Assembly: GCA_018873245.2 (NCBI GenBank)
Contig: JAEMBT020000001.1
Coordinates: 7,130,220-7,194,219 of the forward strand
Direction: 5' to 3'
Source of the DNA: Archegozetes longisetosus
Lineage: Eukaryota > Arthropoda > Arachnida > Sarcoptiformes > Trhypochthoniidae
Length of the DNA: 64,000 nucleotides
A program made the translations under genes and the position numbers. A model generated the notes under the pieces. It had not been told where the DNA came from, ran no database searches, and was given only the letters and a program-made list of their open reading frames with translations. Positions 27,050 to 37,288 of this stretch are shown piece by piece; positions within the stretch are counted from its first letter, which is position 1, and every line of letters begins with the position of its first letter.

Positions 27050-28262
27050 TGCTTTAATCCCTGGTGCATAAAGATAAAAATTAAGGACAGCATCAAAATT
27101 TAATAGTTTTATGTACAAAACTAGAGTTCAAGTATTAACACAAATTTTGTGAATAAAAATCAACACTTCACTCACGACTGATAGTCAAAATTGATATTTA
27201 ATGATTTCCTTACCGCGAATATGTCACACGAAAAAGTTACAAATATAAACTAATTATTTCATTATTAGTAATTATTAAAACATTGCGTTTGACTTTTTTT
27301 ACTTTCATTGAGTTTATTTGACGCTCAAGTTAAGTAAATAAGTGTATTTATAGAAATGTTCTAATTAAGAACTTTTTTAGAATTTATATTACTGTTATTT
27401 TAATTTATTTAACTGACTTCAACTTTTTTCGACTTTTAGGCGACTTTTAATCGAACTTTTCAACATTTTTATTAGCTATTTGCAGTGCTGTAGTGATTAT
27501 TGGGTCGTTTATTACATGAAACGATTTCTGAATAACAATCTGTCACTCAATATGAGCCTAAAAATTGATTTAAATAACATTAAAATAAATTATCCATATT
27601 TTCGTAGTATTGTTTATTTTAATGAAAGTGTCTCTTGTTATTGAACCCCTTTTGTCATAAGAAAAAAGTTGAAATTATAAGTGTTTTAAAAGGCATTATA
27701 TCTCACGAGTTGTTATTTCAGAAATTATTTTAAATTAAAATCAAATGATTCATGTTTCGACTTTAATAGATATTTATAAGTAGGATACAAATATATGCGT
27801 TTATTTTTCAAAACTATGTATGCGAATGTACCTTAAAACCCTGCAAAACATGTACTTAAGTACGTATTAGAAAGAACACAAGAGACAATTAATCTTGTAC
27901 AAAATATATTTGATTAACAAGATTGAAAATTATTATTGCTGCATTTAACTACAATATACATCTTTAACTTTTAAATTTTAGTCTATGTGTTCTTAATATA
28001 TTTTTATGCTCACTGAGGGATCTCTCAACATCACATTGAGTTACTGTTGCAAACTTGATTTAGCTGTACGAGGCATTTCTTAAATTTGACTTGACAAACA
28101 AAATATTCTAATTTATAAAATTCACTTAGGAAAAAATTATAAAGTTGTTTGCAGTTAACAACATTAACTTCATATAGTTATATATTTTTTAATCAGCCAA
28201 AACCTGAAAAACATCTCCGATCACATATCAACTCCTGCGACTGAAACAAAGATATTAAAACT
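27050..28262. repeat. Block B1: duplicated 3' flank of the channel genes
   Basis: About 1.2 kb without coding potential, recurring at 39038-40150 (with an upstream part at 36740-37288) and at 49076-50240, plus a short end piece at 45350-45475. In each case it sits on the 3' side of a channel gene or relic. Landmarks include the gtgaataaaaatcaacactt and tgaaccccttttgtcat segments. The copies mark the duplicated unit as B - channel - A. Confidence 0.75.
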
Positions 28263-28581
28263 GAACCATGTAAATGTCATTCCAGGCGAGTGTTCGATCA
28301 ATTGATCTGTTAATCGACTATGTACTATATAAACTAGAGTTCTTTTATCCCATGGAGAAAGCTTCAAATCTATTCTTTATTTTGCATCGAATTCAAAAAA
28401 AACATTCAGTGCATTCATTCGGACAATTATTATCACAAGTCGATAAGACTTTCCTACAATTGTTATTAAGACGATGATAAGAATTTGGACAATATTTGTC
28501 TTTTATATTTGCTGAAAGCTTTTCTCAATAGCGATCCAATTTGGAAAACAAATTGAGTGGGTCTGTTTTTCAAACCTTTCA

Positions 28582-28613
<32 letters not shown>

Positions 28614-29395
28614 CATTTCTCGTTATTCATGATTCTTATCATTCAAATCTTAATTTCAACAGTTTATTAAGTATTTTGGTGGCAATAATTTTATTTCAGT
28701 TCTAGAAAAAGTTATTTTGTAATTATATGAACAATCTATAGGAATGTATTCATCGCTGTATGCAAGATCTGGAATAGAATTTGAAGAATACATCGCGAAT
28801 TGCAAGAAATGAATCATAAACGTTAGGTGAATACCAATTTTTATTATGTTTTGTATGAATGACCATGAAATCCACAAGAGATAAGTATCTAATAGTCACG
28901 TCTTTTATCGATTCGACATTATTACCTTCCTGAACAGTTCCTTTTGCACTGATATGTATAGTATTCTCTGAATCTAATCTAATCCATCGCGATACATGTT
29001 ATAATTTCTACTAAATTGAGAGTCCGGATATTTGAAAGAGATGCTCAACTCGTAAATTAAATTAAAAACTGGCATTTCATACACTTTGTTGTGTTCTGTA
29101 AAATTATTTCAATAGATATTATTCAAAATTTGAAACAACGTTTCATTACTAAAATCATATTCATTCACATAATAGATTGTACTCTGGTATATATCATAAG
29201 CAGGTTTTACTTTTGGATACAGTTTTAAAGATTTTCCATTGATATCAAAGCTGGATACAAATATTAATCACAGGGATTCTGATGTACTCGGTCTTTTCAG
29301 TAATAATATTGACAACTGTTTGTCCACTTAAATATTGTGATATAAGCACTGTTTGAACTATAAAACAGAATATAAACTACAAAAAAAGAGTTTTT
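28256..29395 (-). pseudogene. Decayed DEG/ENaC channel relic 1
   Basis: Nearly the whole length of a channel gene can be followed against the intact copies, from the stretch before the second helix (28262, gtaaatgtcattccaggcgagtg on the plus strand in part) to the region after the first helix (about 29340, GQTVVS equivalent). Many indels and stops interrupt it; an internal frame at 28656-28877 still reads YKITFSRTEIKLLPP. The second membrane helix is missing. It shares with the relic at 50560 several differences from the intact genes (Cys-rich region, ttttgcatcgaa segment), so both belong to an older subfamily. A (CA)n tract has expanded inside it. Confidence 0.8.
28583..28612. repeat. (CA)15 microsatellite
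   Basis: An uninterrupted CA run of 15 units within the decayed channel relic. Confidence 0.95.
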
Positions 29396-29865
29396 GTGAC
29401 AGGTTTACACCTTTCTTAAGTTGTAATTTGATCGAACTTTTCGAACAAATGTTTCTTATTATCAACTTCATTCATTTGGCTGATAGTTGTCTCAATTAAA
29501 AAGTGATCTATTATTTATATTTGATCACTTCAACAAAAAAGAACTCACATTCAATTATTCAGTATTTTTTTCAGAACAGTATTTTATTTAATATTTTCCT
29601 ATTATAAAGAATTAAAATATTAAGATAATAAAAATTCTGATTCAGCTTAAAAAAAGCGATTTATGAGTATTTATTCTCACTTAATCAAGTTTTAGAACTT
29701 TTATTCATACGACACAACTTTCTTTTAACTTAAACTCTAACATGTTATATAATGATATAATTAAGAAAATTGTATGGAAATCTCAAAATATAATGCGAGC
29801 TACAATTAATTCATAGTTTAACACTCAATTAAGGGCCAACTTCTTTCTCGTTAGTAAAATACGTT

Positions 29866-30130
29866 TTGATTAGATCTTATGAAGAAATAATAACATACCA
29901 TAAGGTCTTTCTAAAAGTTGGCTTTGATTTTGATAATCCATTCTTTTACTTATAAGCAGACACAGATTTATAGGAATTTCTTTGGAACTATTTGTAATTA
30001 TATTGAATATATTTCTATTGTGTCTGTTATTTAAAATTTTGAAACTGTATTATGTAAGATATTTTTGTTCAAAAGTCTTTTAATGAATTGATAGAATAGA
30101 TAACTGTAGAATATTTTATGAAAATGTTCA
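29866..30130. repeat. Block C1, duplicated at 40155-40428
   Basis: A 265-bp stretch starting tagatcttatgaagaaataa that matches 40155-40428 almost throughout. Here it lies about 470 bp to the right of a channel relic; at 40155 it directly follows block B and directly precedes block A with no gene between. Confidence 0.8.
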
Positions 30131-30454
30131 TAGCTAGTCTAATTTATGTGAAAAACCATATTTTAGATATTTTAAAAGCACCAAACATTAGATCGTGAAA
30201 AGTCATCCTCTTAGTTAAGCCTATTTTATACTTTCAGTATAATATGAATAACGTATTATCGACTGTAGGATAGTGCTAAAGAAGTTCCTATATAGTTGTG
30301 TCTCTGCTTATAAGTAACAAATTTGAATATCAAAAAATGAATTTACATTTTACAAAAGCCTTAAGTTGTATACATTCTTAACTGAAATAAATTAAAATTT
30401 TAGCTCTCATGATAAATTAAAGGACTGAAGAATTTTTGAGGAGAAACTACTTAC

Positions 30455-30540
30455 CCATCAACATATTGATCGAGAAGCTGACGCTCTCTGTTTTGGATTA
30501 TTTTCATATCATTTTCTTGTATTCCATATTCAATATATAC
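30455..30540 (-). CDS. Possible orphan exon with a consensus donor
   Basis: On the minus strand a coding-like run ends KIIQNRERQLLDQYVDG and is followed exactly by a GTAAGT donor (30454-30449). The residue mix (Gln, Arg, Asp, Leu) is unlike the AT-driven noise around it. An in-frame ATG (MKIIQNRERQ) could start it, or an AG just upstream (near 30540) could be the acceptor. I find no partner exon, so it may be a fragment of a dead gene or chance. Confidence 0.2.
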
Positions 30541-30977
30541 TCATAAATCAGTTTTGACTTTTTAACGAGATTCAAGATTCAAATCATAATTATGACAGCT
30601 TATCAAATGATTTGATAATAATTTTATTTCAATTCGAGATAAATTTAAATATGAAGTCAAGTATAATGCATTAAGTCTCTATAATTATCAACATAAACTG
30701 TTATTCAAAGTAGATCTTTGAAATAAAATTTCTACAATAATTTATAAAATCAACTCACAAAAAATTCTTTGTATCTACGTTTTTCAGAATTAAAGCGTGT
30801 CTATCGTGTTATTTATATAGAAAAAAAATTAAATTAGTTTCTAGAAAGAATTGAGGCCTGACTTTGAATTTTTGAAGAATGCGCTCAATTCATTTATTTC
30901 TATACTTTTAGATTTAAATGTTAGAAACAGCTTTAATGATCGAGACTTCCCAAAAGCTTTGAAGACTGAAACTTTTT

Positions 30978-31105
30978 GAGCCGTATTCTGAGTTCTATTT
31001 TAAGCCCGATCTCGACTCAAGTTAGACTCGGTTCTATTGAAATTTGTATTTTCAAGTCTAACTTGAGTCGAGATTGAGCTTAAGACAGAACTCAGGATAC
31101 GGCTC
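30978..31105. mobile_element. 128-bp hairpin element
   Basis: Two arms of about 58 bp, starting GAGCCGTATTCTGAGTTCT and ending with its inverse complement, separated by a short AT-rich loop. It looks like a foldback MITE; no clear target duplication is visible. Confidence 0.65.
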
Positions 31106-31663
31106 TTAGTTAGATAGAAATGTGACATATAATGTTAAAGAGATTGAACGCTGTTTTGAAGCATATTTTTGCTAAAACAATTAGTTTTTTTAATAATGAC
31201 TCTTCTGTTATCAATTGAAATAATGATAATTTAAAAGATGAATTTTGAATATTAACCGGAAAAATACAATTTCTGCAGAAGAGCTATAATTCAAAATTTC
31301 AACAGCTTTTAGAATGGCTTATCATAAAACTGAATATCATAATAAGAAAATTTATGCGTGCTCAAAATTTAAACCTGGTTTAAACTTAAACAGGGTTTAA
31401 ATACTAGTCTACATACGGATCTAAGGTCTCGTCGGATAAGAAATGTGATTTTTAAGAGTCTAATGTATATTATTTTAAAGTAACTCTATTTGAAAAGTTA
31501 TTTTTTGCTAAAATAGTTAAACTTTATGTTTTAAGGAATCATTCTTATGTTGATTAACTGGAATGATAGTAATATTTGAAAAATTAATTATTTAATACAG
31601 ATTCGAAAAAGTTATTTAAACTTTGAAAGCAATTAACATCACAATTCAACATTTCAATGGATT

Positions 31664-33076
31664 TTAGAAACATTTTATTATGAAACTGAATATTGCATAA
31701 ACACTTAATCCTAACCATATTCCCAAAAGACCACCAAAATTAGCAATGAATGATATGAATGTCATTCCGGGTAAGTGTTCAATCAATTGATCTGGTAATC
31801 GACTATGTACCACATAAACCAAACTTCTTTTGTCCCATGGAGAAAGTTTTAAGCTAATTTTGTCGTTTTGGACAAATTCAAAAACATGTTTATAACATTC
31901 ATTCTGACAGCTATCATCACAAATCGATAAAGCTTTATCATAATCTTCATGTAAGCAATTATAAGAATTTTGACAAAACTTGATAGTTTTATTTTTGCTG
32001 AAAACTTCCTTTCTCAATAGGGATCCAGTTTGTAAAACACATTCACCGCAACTCTTCTGCAAGCTTTTTACAACACAATGACTCATGCAATCAGTTCTAA
32101 GTTTTTCATAATTTTCATCATTCAAATCATAATTACGACAGTTAGTCGAATATTCTGATGGTAATAATTTGATTTCAGTTCTGGAGAAAGTTATCTTGTA
32201 TTCATAACCACTCATTAGTGGTATGTACTCATCACCATAAAGAAGATCGGGAATAGAGTTAGAAGAATGCATTGCAAACTGTATTGACTGATTTTTGGCA
32301 TAAATATTAGGTGGAAACCATTTTGTATCGTGATTTACTTGAATAGCCACATAACCTAAATTCATTCTGAAGTTTCTCCATTTCTCTTTTAAATCACTGA
32401 AGAACGTGTAACATTTCGATCCAAACTTACTCTCGTCTGTCATTGAAATCGACTCAACAGGGTCTAAGTCTGTTATATTCACATTTTTTATAGATTCAAT
32501 ATTGTTATCCATTTGAACTGTACCCTTTACTGCGATTTCAATAGCTTGTTTTGTGTCCAAATCCTTGTACTGATTGTCAAGGAAGGCATCATATATCTTG
32601 AATGTTTCAATAGGTCTTTTCGTGAAATTGAAAGGAATACTCAAATTGTCAAACAAGTCGTAAACTGGTATTTTGTAACTTTTACCCGATTCTGTAAAAT
32701 TATCATAAAACATACTTTTCAAAAGATTTTTCAGGGTTTCGTTTTTAAAATCACTATTATTCACATTATTAATAATGTTCTGATATTCTTCGTAGACATC
32801 TTTCAATTGTGGATACAGTTGAGCAGCTTTTTCCATTGATATAAATGCTGGAATACAAATAGTAATAGCTGGAAGTTTATTGTATTTATTAATTGATTTT
32901 CCAACATGAATACTGACAACTGTTTGTCCAGTTGAATATTGAGCAACAATTTCACATGCTTGATATATTAGACCACAAATGCAAATTACAGAAACCAATG
33001 ATTTTAAAATAAATATATATTTATCTTTTCTGGTCATCTCAGGGAACTTTTTCATACTTTCAGATTTTTCGCCCAT
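31664..33076 (-). CDS. DEG/ENaC-type sodium channel subunit, copy 2 (intact)
   Basis: A complete 470-codon intronless frame. Family members form trimeric, amiloride-sensitive cation channels in the plasma membrane, gated by ligand, acid or force. The first helix covers about residues 20-38 (SLVSVICICGLIYQ). A large extracellular domain follows, with the typical cysteine-rich part (CMSHCVVKSLQKSCGECV, then SICDDSCQNECY). The second helix lies at about 440-466 with FGGLLGIWLGLS, matching the pore signature in which G-x-S forms the selectivity filter. The cytosolic ends are very short: only about 20 residues before helix 1, without the His-Gly motif conserved near the N-terminus of most family members, and about 5 after helix 2. 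It is shorter than the usual 500-700 residues. The start is chosen because it aligns with those of the other two copies. Antisense frames over this gene are shadows. I cannot assign a pickpocket subfamily or ligand. Confidence 0.9.
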   Translation of the reverse strand: MGEKSESMKKFPEMTRKDKYIFILKSLVSVICICGLIYQACEIVAQYSTGQTVVSIHVGKSINKYNKLPAITICIPAFISMEKAAQLYPQLKDVYEEYQNIINNVNNSDFKNETLKNLLKSMFYDNFTESGKSYKIPVYDLFDNLSIPFNFTKRPIETFKIYDAFLDNQYKDLDTKQAIEIAVKGTVQMDNNIESIKNVNITDLDPVESISMTDESKFGSKCYTFFSDLKEKWRNFRMNLGYVAIQVNHDTKWFPPNIYAKNQSIQFAMHSSNSIPDLLYGDEYIPLMSGYEYKITFSRTEIKLLPSEYSTNCRNYDLNDENYEKLRTDCMSHCVVKSLQKSCGECVLQTGSLLRKEVFSKNKTIKFCQNSYNCLHEDYDKALSICDDSCQNECYKHVFEFVQNDKISLKLSPWDKRSLVYVVHSRLPDQLIEHLPGMTFISFIANFGGLLGIWLGLSVYAIFSFIIKCF

Positions 33077-33084
33077 TTTGTTAT

Positions 33085-33860
33085 TAATATTAGAAGTTGA
33101 ACAATAATTTTTAATATCAAATCAACTTTTGGCAAACCAGAGACACTAATTTACTCAGGTTTAAAATTAATAAACTAAACCAATTATGTCCTCTTATGAT
33201 AAGAATAAAATTGGCACTTAATAACTTCACTATATTTCTTGGTAATATTTGAATTATATAAATTGTCTGTATATAAATACGATATATATTTTTAAGATTC
33301 GAATTACTGGTATCTTGCTTTTCAGAACTGAATTTGCAGACAGTTTCTTATTGTAAAGTGTACACTCTACTTCTTCACAATAAAACCGCAGTGCAAACAC
33401 TGATATTCGTAAGCTATAATCAATGCCAACGCAAAGTGATTCCCCCAGAGACTTATGAGCTCTATTTGACAAAAATGATGCTTATTCGTTTCTATATGAA
33501 GACTTTATTTCCAAAAGGGCTTAAGTGCCTATATCAAAAAGTCCAGTAAAGGTCACAGCGAGCGCTCAAAGTAACGGACCTTATAATATAGGCACTTAAG
33601 CTCTTTTGGAAATAAGGTCTTCATATCATGAATGCTATTTCGATTATCAAAAATAATTGATGTGAGCTTATGATAAGAATGATTTGTTTTTGTTTGCCTT
33701 TATCTAAATTTATTTTTTAATTATATCATTTGTAGTAATAAGTGTTAAAAGAGCTAACTTATATTGACGTACTTAATGGTATGAAAGGTAAGCAATTAAC
33801 AAATTTGATTGAGATTCGCCCTTCCTAAGATATAATTACCTCATAGTTCGTGATTGAAGT
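33085..33860. repeat. Block A2: duplicated 5' flank, carrying a MITE
   Basis: This is homologous to block A1 and starts just upstream of channel 2. It is longer than A1 because of the 127-bp insertion at 33497-33623. Confidence 0.75.
33497..33623. mobile_element. 127-bp TA-flanked MITE with a paralogous empty site
   Basis: The ends are inverted copies of TGAAGACTTTATTTCCAAAA and the similarity continues for about 40 bp. TA lies on both sides (33495-33496 and 33624-33625). Block A1 (near 26133) has the uninterrupted sequence ctatatcatg, so insertion at a single TA is directly visible. Such TA targets are used by Tc1/mariner transposons. Confidence 0.85.
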
Positions 33861-34272
33861 CAGGAGTGCGTTTCTGAGAACGATCTTAAATATTAATCTT
33901 ATGATCACTAATAAGATTAATATTCAGATTTTATGAACATTCTTATGATAGGCCTCAAAGCGTTCTATAAAAATTTATACCTAAACTCATTAGTACAGAC
34001 TTGACATAAAAGAACGCATATGAGCTGATATGTAATTCTGATGATACTTAGAAAAGTCCGAAATTCTTGTTGTTATTTTAGAAATCTCGCATTACTTATC
34101 GATAACAATAAAGTCATTTTATTAATATAAATTAGTAAAAATTTGAACAAAAGCATGCATTAATCATTCATTGTTTTGCATACAAGACCACATATTTTAT
34201 TTTATTGTAAGTATCAAAACCGACATTCAAATTATGGAGTTCCTGAAAATTATTCACTGGCGTTGAGAACAG

Positions 34273-34404
34273 GTTATCGATATTAGAGAACGAAATATAA
34301 TTCACTTAATTGGTTCTGGAATGAACCAGAAACAGATCACTTTAGCGCTTACAAGAAATGAACGAACAATCAAAAATTGGATTCAAAAATGACAACAAAC
34401 CGGT
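34273..34404 (+). pseudogene. Tc1-like transposase N-terminal fragment
   Basis: A reading frame with the helix-turn-helix pattern of Tc1/mariner DNA-binding domains: RERNIIHLIGSGMNQKQITL followed by RTIKNWIQK, a stop in place of a Trp or Arg codon, then QQTGQF. No catalytic domain follows. Assignment is by pattern only. Confidence 0.45.
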
Positions 34405-34567
34405 CAGTTTAATACTATTAACATTAAGTTGCATACTTGTAACATGAGGACAATATCCATGTATCAAATGTAAAGTTTTGTTCAAATGAAATCAAACATT
34501 AACCTAAAGTTAAATAAAAACGTTGAAAACAAGCAAAAATTTGCTTCCTATCTAATGATTAGTGAGT

Positions 34568-34800
34568 ACGTAAACTTGTGACGGTATAAATTTGCTTATT
34601 AAAAATTTCAATTGAACCTACTTTTTGAACAAATGCATTATTGAATAGGCCTTTCACTATGGATTTAAAATACTTTATTGAATTGAATATAGAAACATTT
34701 TTAATCCATAGTAAAAGGTCTATGAGTTAACGCATTTGTTCAAAAAGTGGGTTCAAATGAAAGCTTCAATAGGCAAATTTATATCGCCACGAGTTTACGT
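34568..34800. mobile_element. 233-bp palindromic element
   Basis: The ends ACGTAAACTTGTGACGGTAT and their inverse at 34800 begin arms of about 100 bp that match imperfectly (including tttttgaacaaatgc and actatggatt). It is non-coding and probably a foldback MITE of a DNA transposon. Confidence 0.7.
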
Positions 34801-35348
34801 CCCTTTTATGCCAAGTCTGTATGTCACAACTTTTTAAACTTTATTCTAAATTACTGTTAAATCGAAAAGGAGTCCGAATTTTAGTAAAAATCAACTTAAA
34901 ATACATGTTGATGAGTACACAAAGAACAAAGAAATATTTGAAAAAATATTTATAATTTTAAGATCAATTTTTGTAAGAAGTGAACATTTAAAACTCAACT
35001 CTACTACTTGTGAATGATTAAGTTTTATTTATTATTATCTAAAACTATTAATTATTTACTATCATAACGCCATTAATAAACGTTTAATCAAATTTAATCA
35101 AATATTATGTAGATGTCGATTATATTATCACTTTATGACTGGTATGAAGCAGTAATAACTTGATATATTAATTATTATTAAGACCAAACGATTATGATAA
35201 GTATTAGTTTTAAGATCAATCATAAATAAAAATATTGTTGAAGTTATGACTTTAGCTGATCATAAATCAGTCATTTCTCAATCATAGCTTTAAGATCGAT
35301 TATAATTATAACTCTTTTCTGAAACGCTTAAGTAATAAAGCCGATCAT

Positions 35349-36124
35349 ATACACTCGATTACACGGCCAACTAGGACGCTTTAAAGCTTGATAGCTCTTG
35401 AACGGATAATCGGATTTCAAAATGGTTTTCACTAAATTGTAACTGGATAATGTTGAAATTGTTTGATATACTATTCGTTAAAATATTCACAAGGGTTGCA
35501 AAGTTATAGCAATTCTAGTAAAAACTTAATTTTCCATTAGAAATAATGGTATACAGTCGATTACACGGCCAACTAGGACGGTTTAAATCTTAATAGCACT
35601 TGAACGGATAATCCAATTTTCAAATGGTTTTCACTGAATTGTGGCTGGATAATGTAGGAAATGTTTGATATACCATTCGTTAAAATATTCACCAGGGTTA
35701 TAAAATAATGAAAAAAAAAATTAAAAAATCAAACATTAATATTATTGTAATTTTGAAACTTTTAATTTTATTAAAAAATTAATAGTGTGTATGGCGGAGG
35801 CCATACACACTATTTTAAAACAAATTTAGTATACAATCAATTGTTAACCGATTGTTTTCCAAACATAAACAAACAGAAAATATCCAAAAACTACTTTCAA
35901 TTAGTCTATGCCATACACATATACCATTACTTCTAATGGAAAATTAAGTTTTTACTAGAATTGCTATAACTTTGCAACCCTTGTGAATATTTTAACGAAT
36001 GGTATATCAAACAATTTCAACATTATCCAGTTACAATTTAGTGAAAACCATTTTGAAATCCGATTATCCGTTCAAGAGCTATCAAGCTTTAAAGCGTCCT
36101 AGTTGGCCGTGTAATCGAGTGTAT
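35349..36124. mobile_element. 776-bp foldback element with 200-bp terminal inverted repeats
   Basis: Left arm 35349-35549 and right arm 35924-36124 are near-identical inverse copies starting ATACACTCGATTACACGGCC. A second, more diverged direct copy of the left arm follows at 35552-35705. A perfect 15-bp stem with a 4-nt loop (aatagtgtgtatggc, ggag) sits at 35781-35814. There is no transposase; the 73-codon frame inside the right arm is not a gene. Confidence 0.8.
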
Positions 36125-36789
36125 TTAGTCTTAAAATTAGTCTTAGTCTTATTCCTGTTTTCAAAAACGCACCCCAGGTGTGACTTGTTTTTTATTAATA
36201 TATTTACTATTGGAAACTAAATGATCCTCGATAACGACTAAGGTGATGCGTAAGGATGTGTCAAAGGGGCAATTTAAGTATTTATAAAAATACATTCAAT
36301 GAAAAAAAGCACATACAGTACACGTGTTTTTATGCTATTATTAAAGTATTCGAATGCCAGTCATCAAGATCTAGTCATTACTTATATAAAGAGTTTTTTA
36401 TATCCCCCGATGGAAAGAACTAATACAACAATCGTTAATGAAATGATTCAAATCTTGATGACATGCTCAAAATGGGTCGAAAAGGTTTAAGTTGAGTTAT
36501 CTAAAAATTTTTCACTAATTGACAATTGATTGATAAGCCAACGACTCAGATAACGGGTCAGGTATCTGACAATTTCGATAGAATAACTTCTTGATTAAAA
36601 ATGTAAATTAAAATTTTGATAACATTGCGTTAATTCGAACAGTGTGTTTAATCGGAAATGTTCCATTAAAGTATAGCAACGAGCTCTCCATCGGACGCTA
36701 TCCGTATCGACCGCGGATAATTAAGTTTCTAGGCGTATAGTACTATCACCTATCAGTAGTATACTATTTACTATGTATAATTTACTCCA

Positions 36790-37236
36790 TATGAACGCGA
36801 AAAATGAAGAAAAGCCTTAGCAATGAGAGGCACACATAATAAAATAATTTTTACTTTTTATGCATAGAAGAACTCATTAGTTGACAAGTTTAAAGGTTTC
36901 CTTTTTTCAACTCTTAAACTTCGATATAAGATAAAGTATTATTAGACTAACGAGTGAAAAATTTAACAAAACATTCAAACTTCAAATTTATATCATTATG
37001 TTATCAAACTTTTCAATCAAAATGTTATTAAAATAAGTTAAAAAATTAGTTAACAATTAGTCACAAGTAAAAGACTTGTACTTTTTATAAGTTCGAAAAA
37101 CATTGAGTCAAAATAAAATTTCGCTTTTTCCAATGAGATTCTAATACTTCCAATTATGATTAATTCAAATTTAGGGATATTTATACATATTCTTAGGTCA
37201 TTATGCTAAGGCTTTTTTCATTTCTCGCATTCATAT
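36790..37236. mobile_element. TA-type MITE of about 450 bp in block B2
   Basis: The ends TATGAACGCGAAAAATGAAG and TATGAATGCGAGAAATGAAA (inverse) are imperfect terminal repeats, continuing to aaagccttagca. Block B1 is continuous across this point (ttgctacaaatagttttgct near 27030-27053), so the element is an insertion into the duplicated block. Confidence 0.7.
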
Positions 37237-37288
37237 AGTTTTGCTTTAATACCTAATGTATAAAGATAAAATTTAATAGTTTTATGTA

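Larger units (their letters stand above)
29396..31663. other. Spacer between channel relic 1 and channel 2
   Basis: This contains duplicated block C1, a possible orphan exon and a hairpin element, which are listed separately. The remainder is AT-rich with nothing recognised. Confidence 0.5.

Noticed and set aside
32513-32839. Antisense frames of 97-108 codons over channel copies 2 and 3 (also 46466-46759)
   Set aside because: They mirror the conserved channel coding sequence and have no independent signals.
35999-36220. 73-codon frame in the right arm of the foldback element
   Set aside because: It lies inside an inverted repeat, and the frame is broken in the left arm copy.
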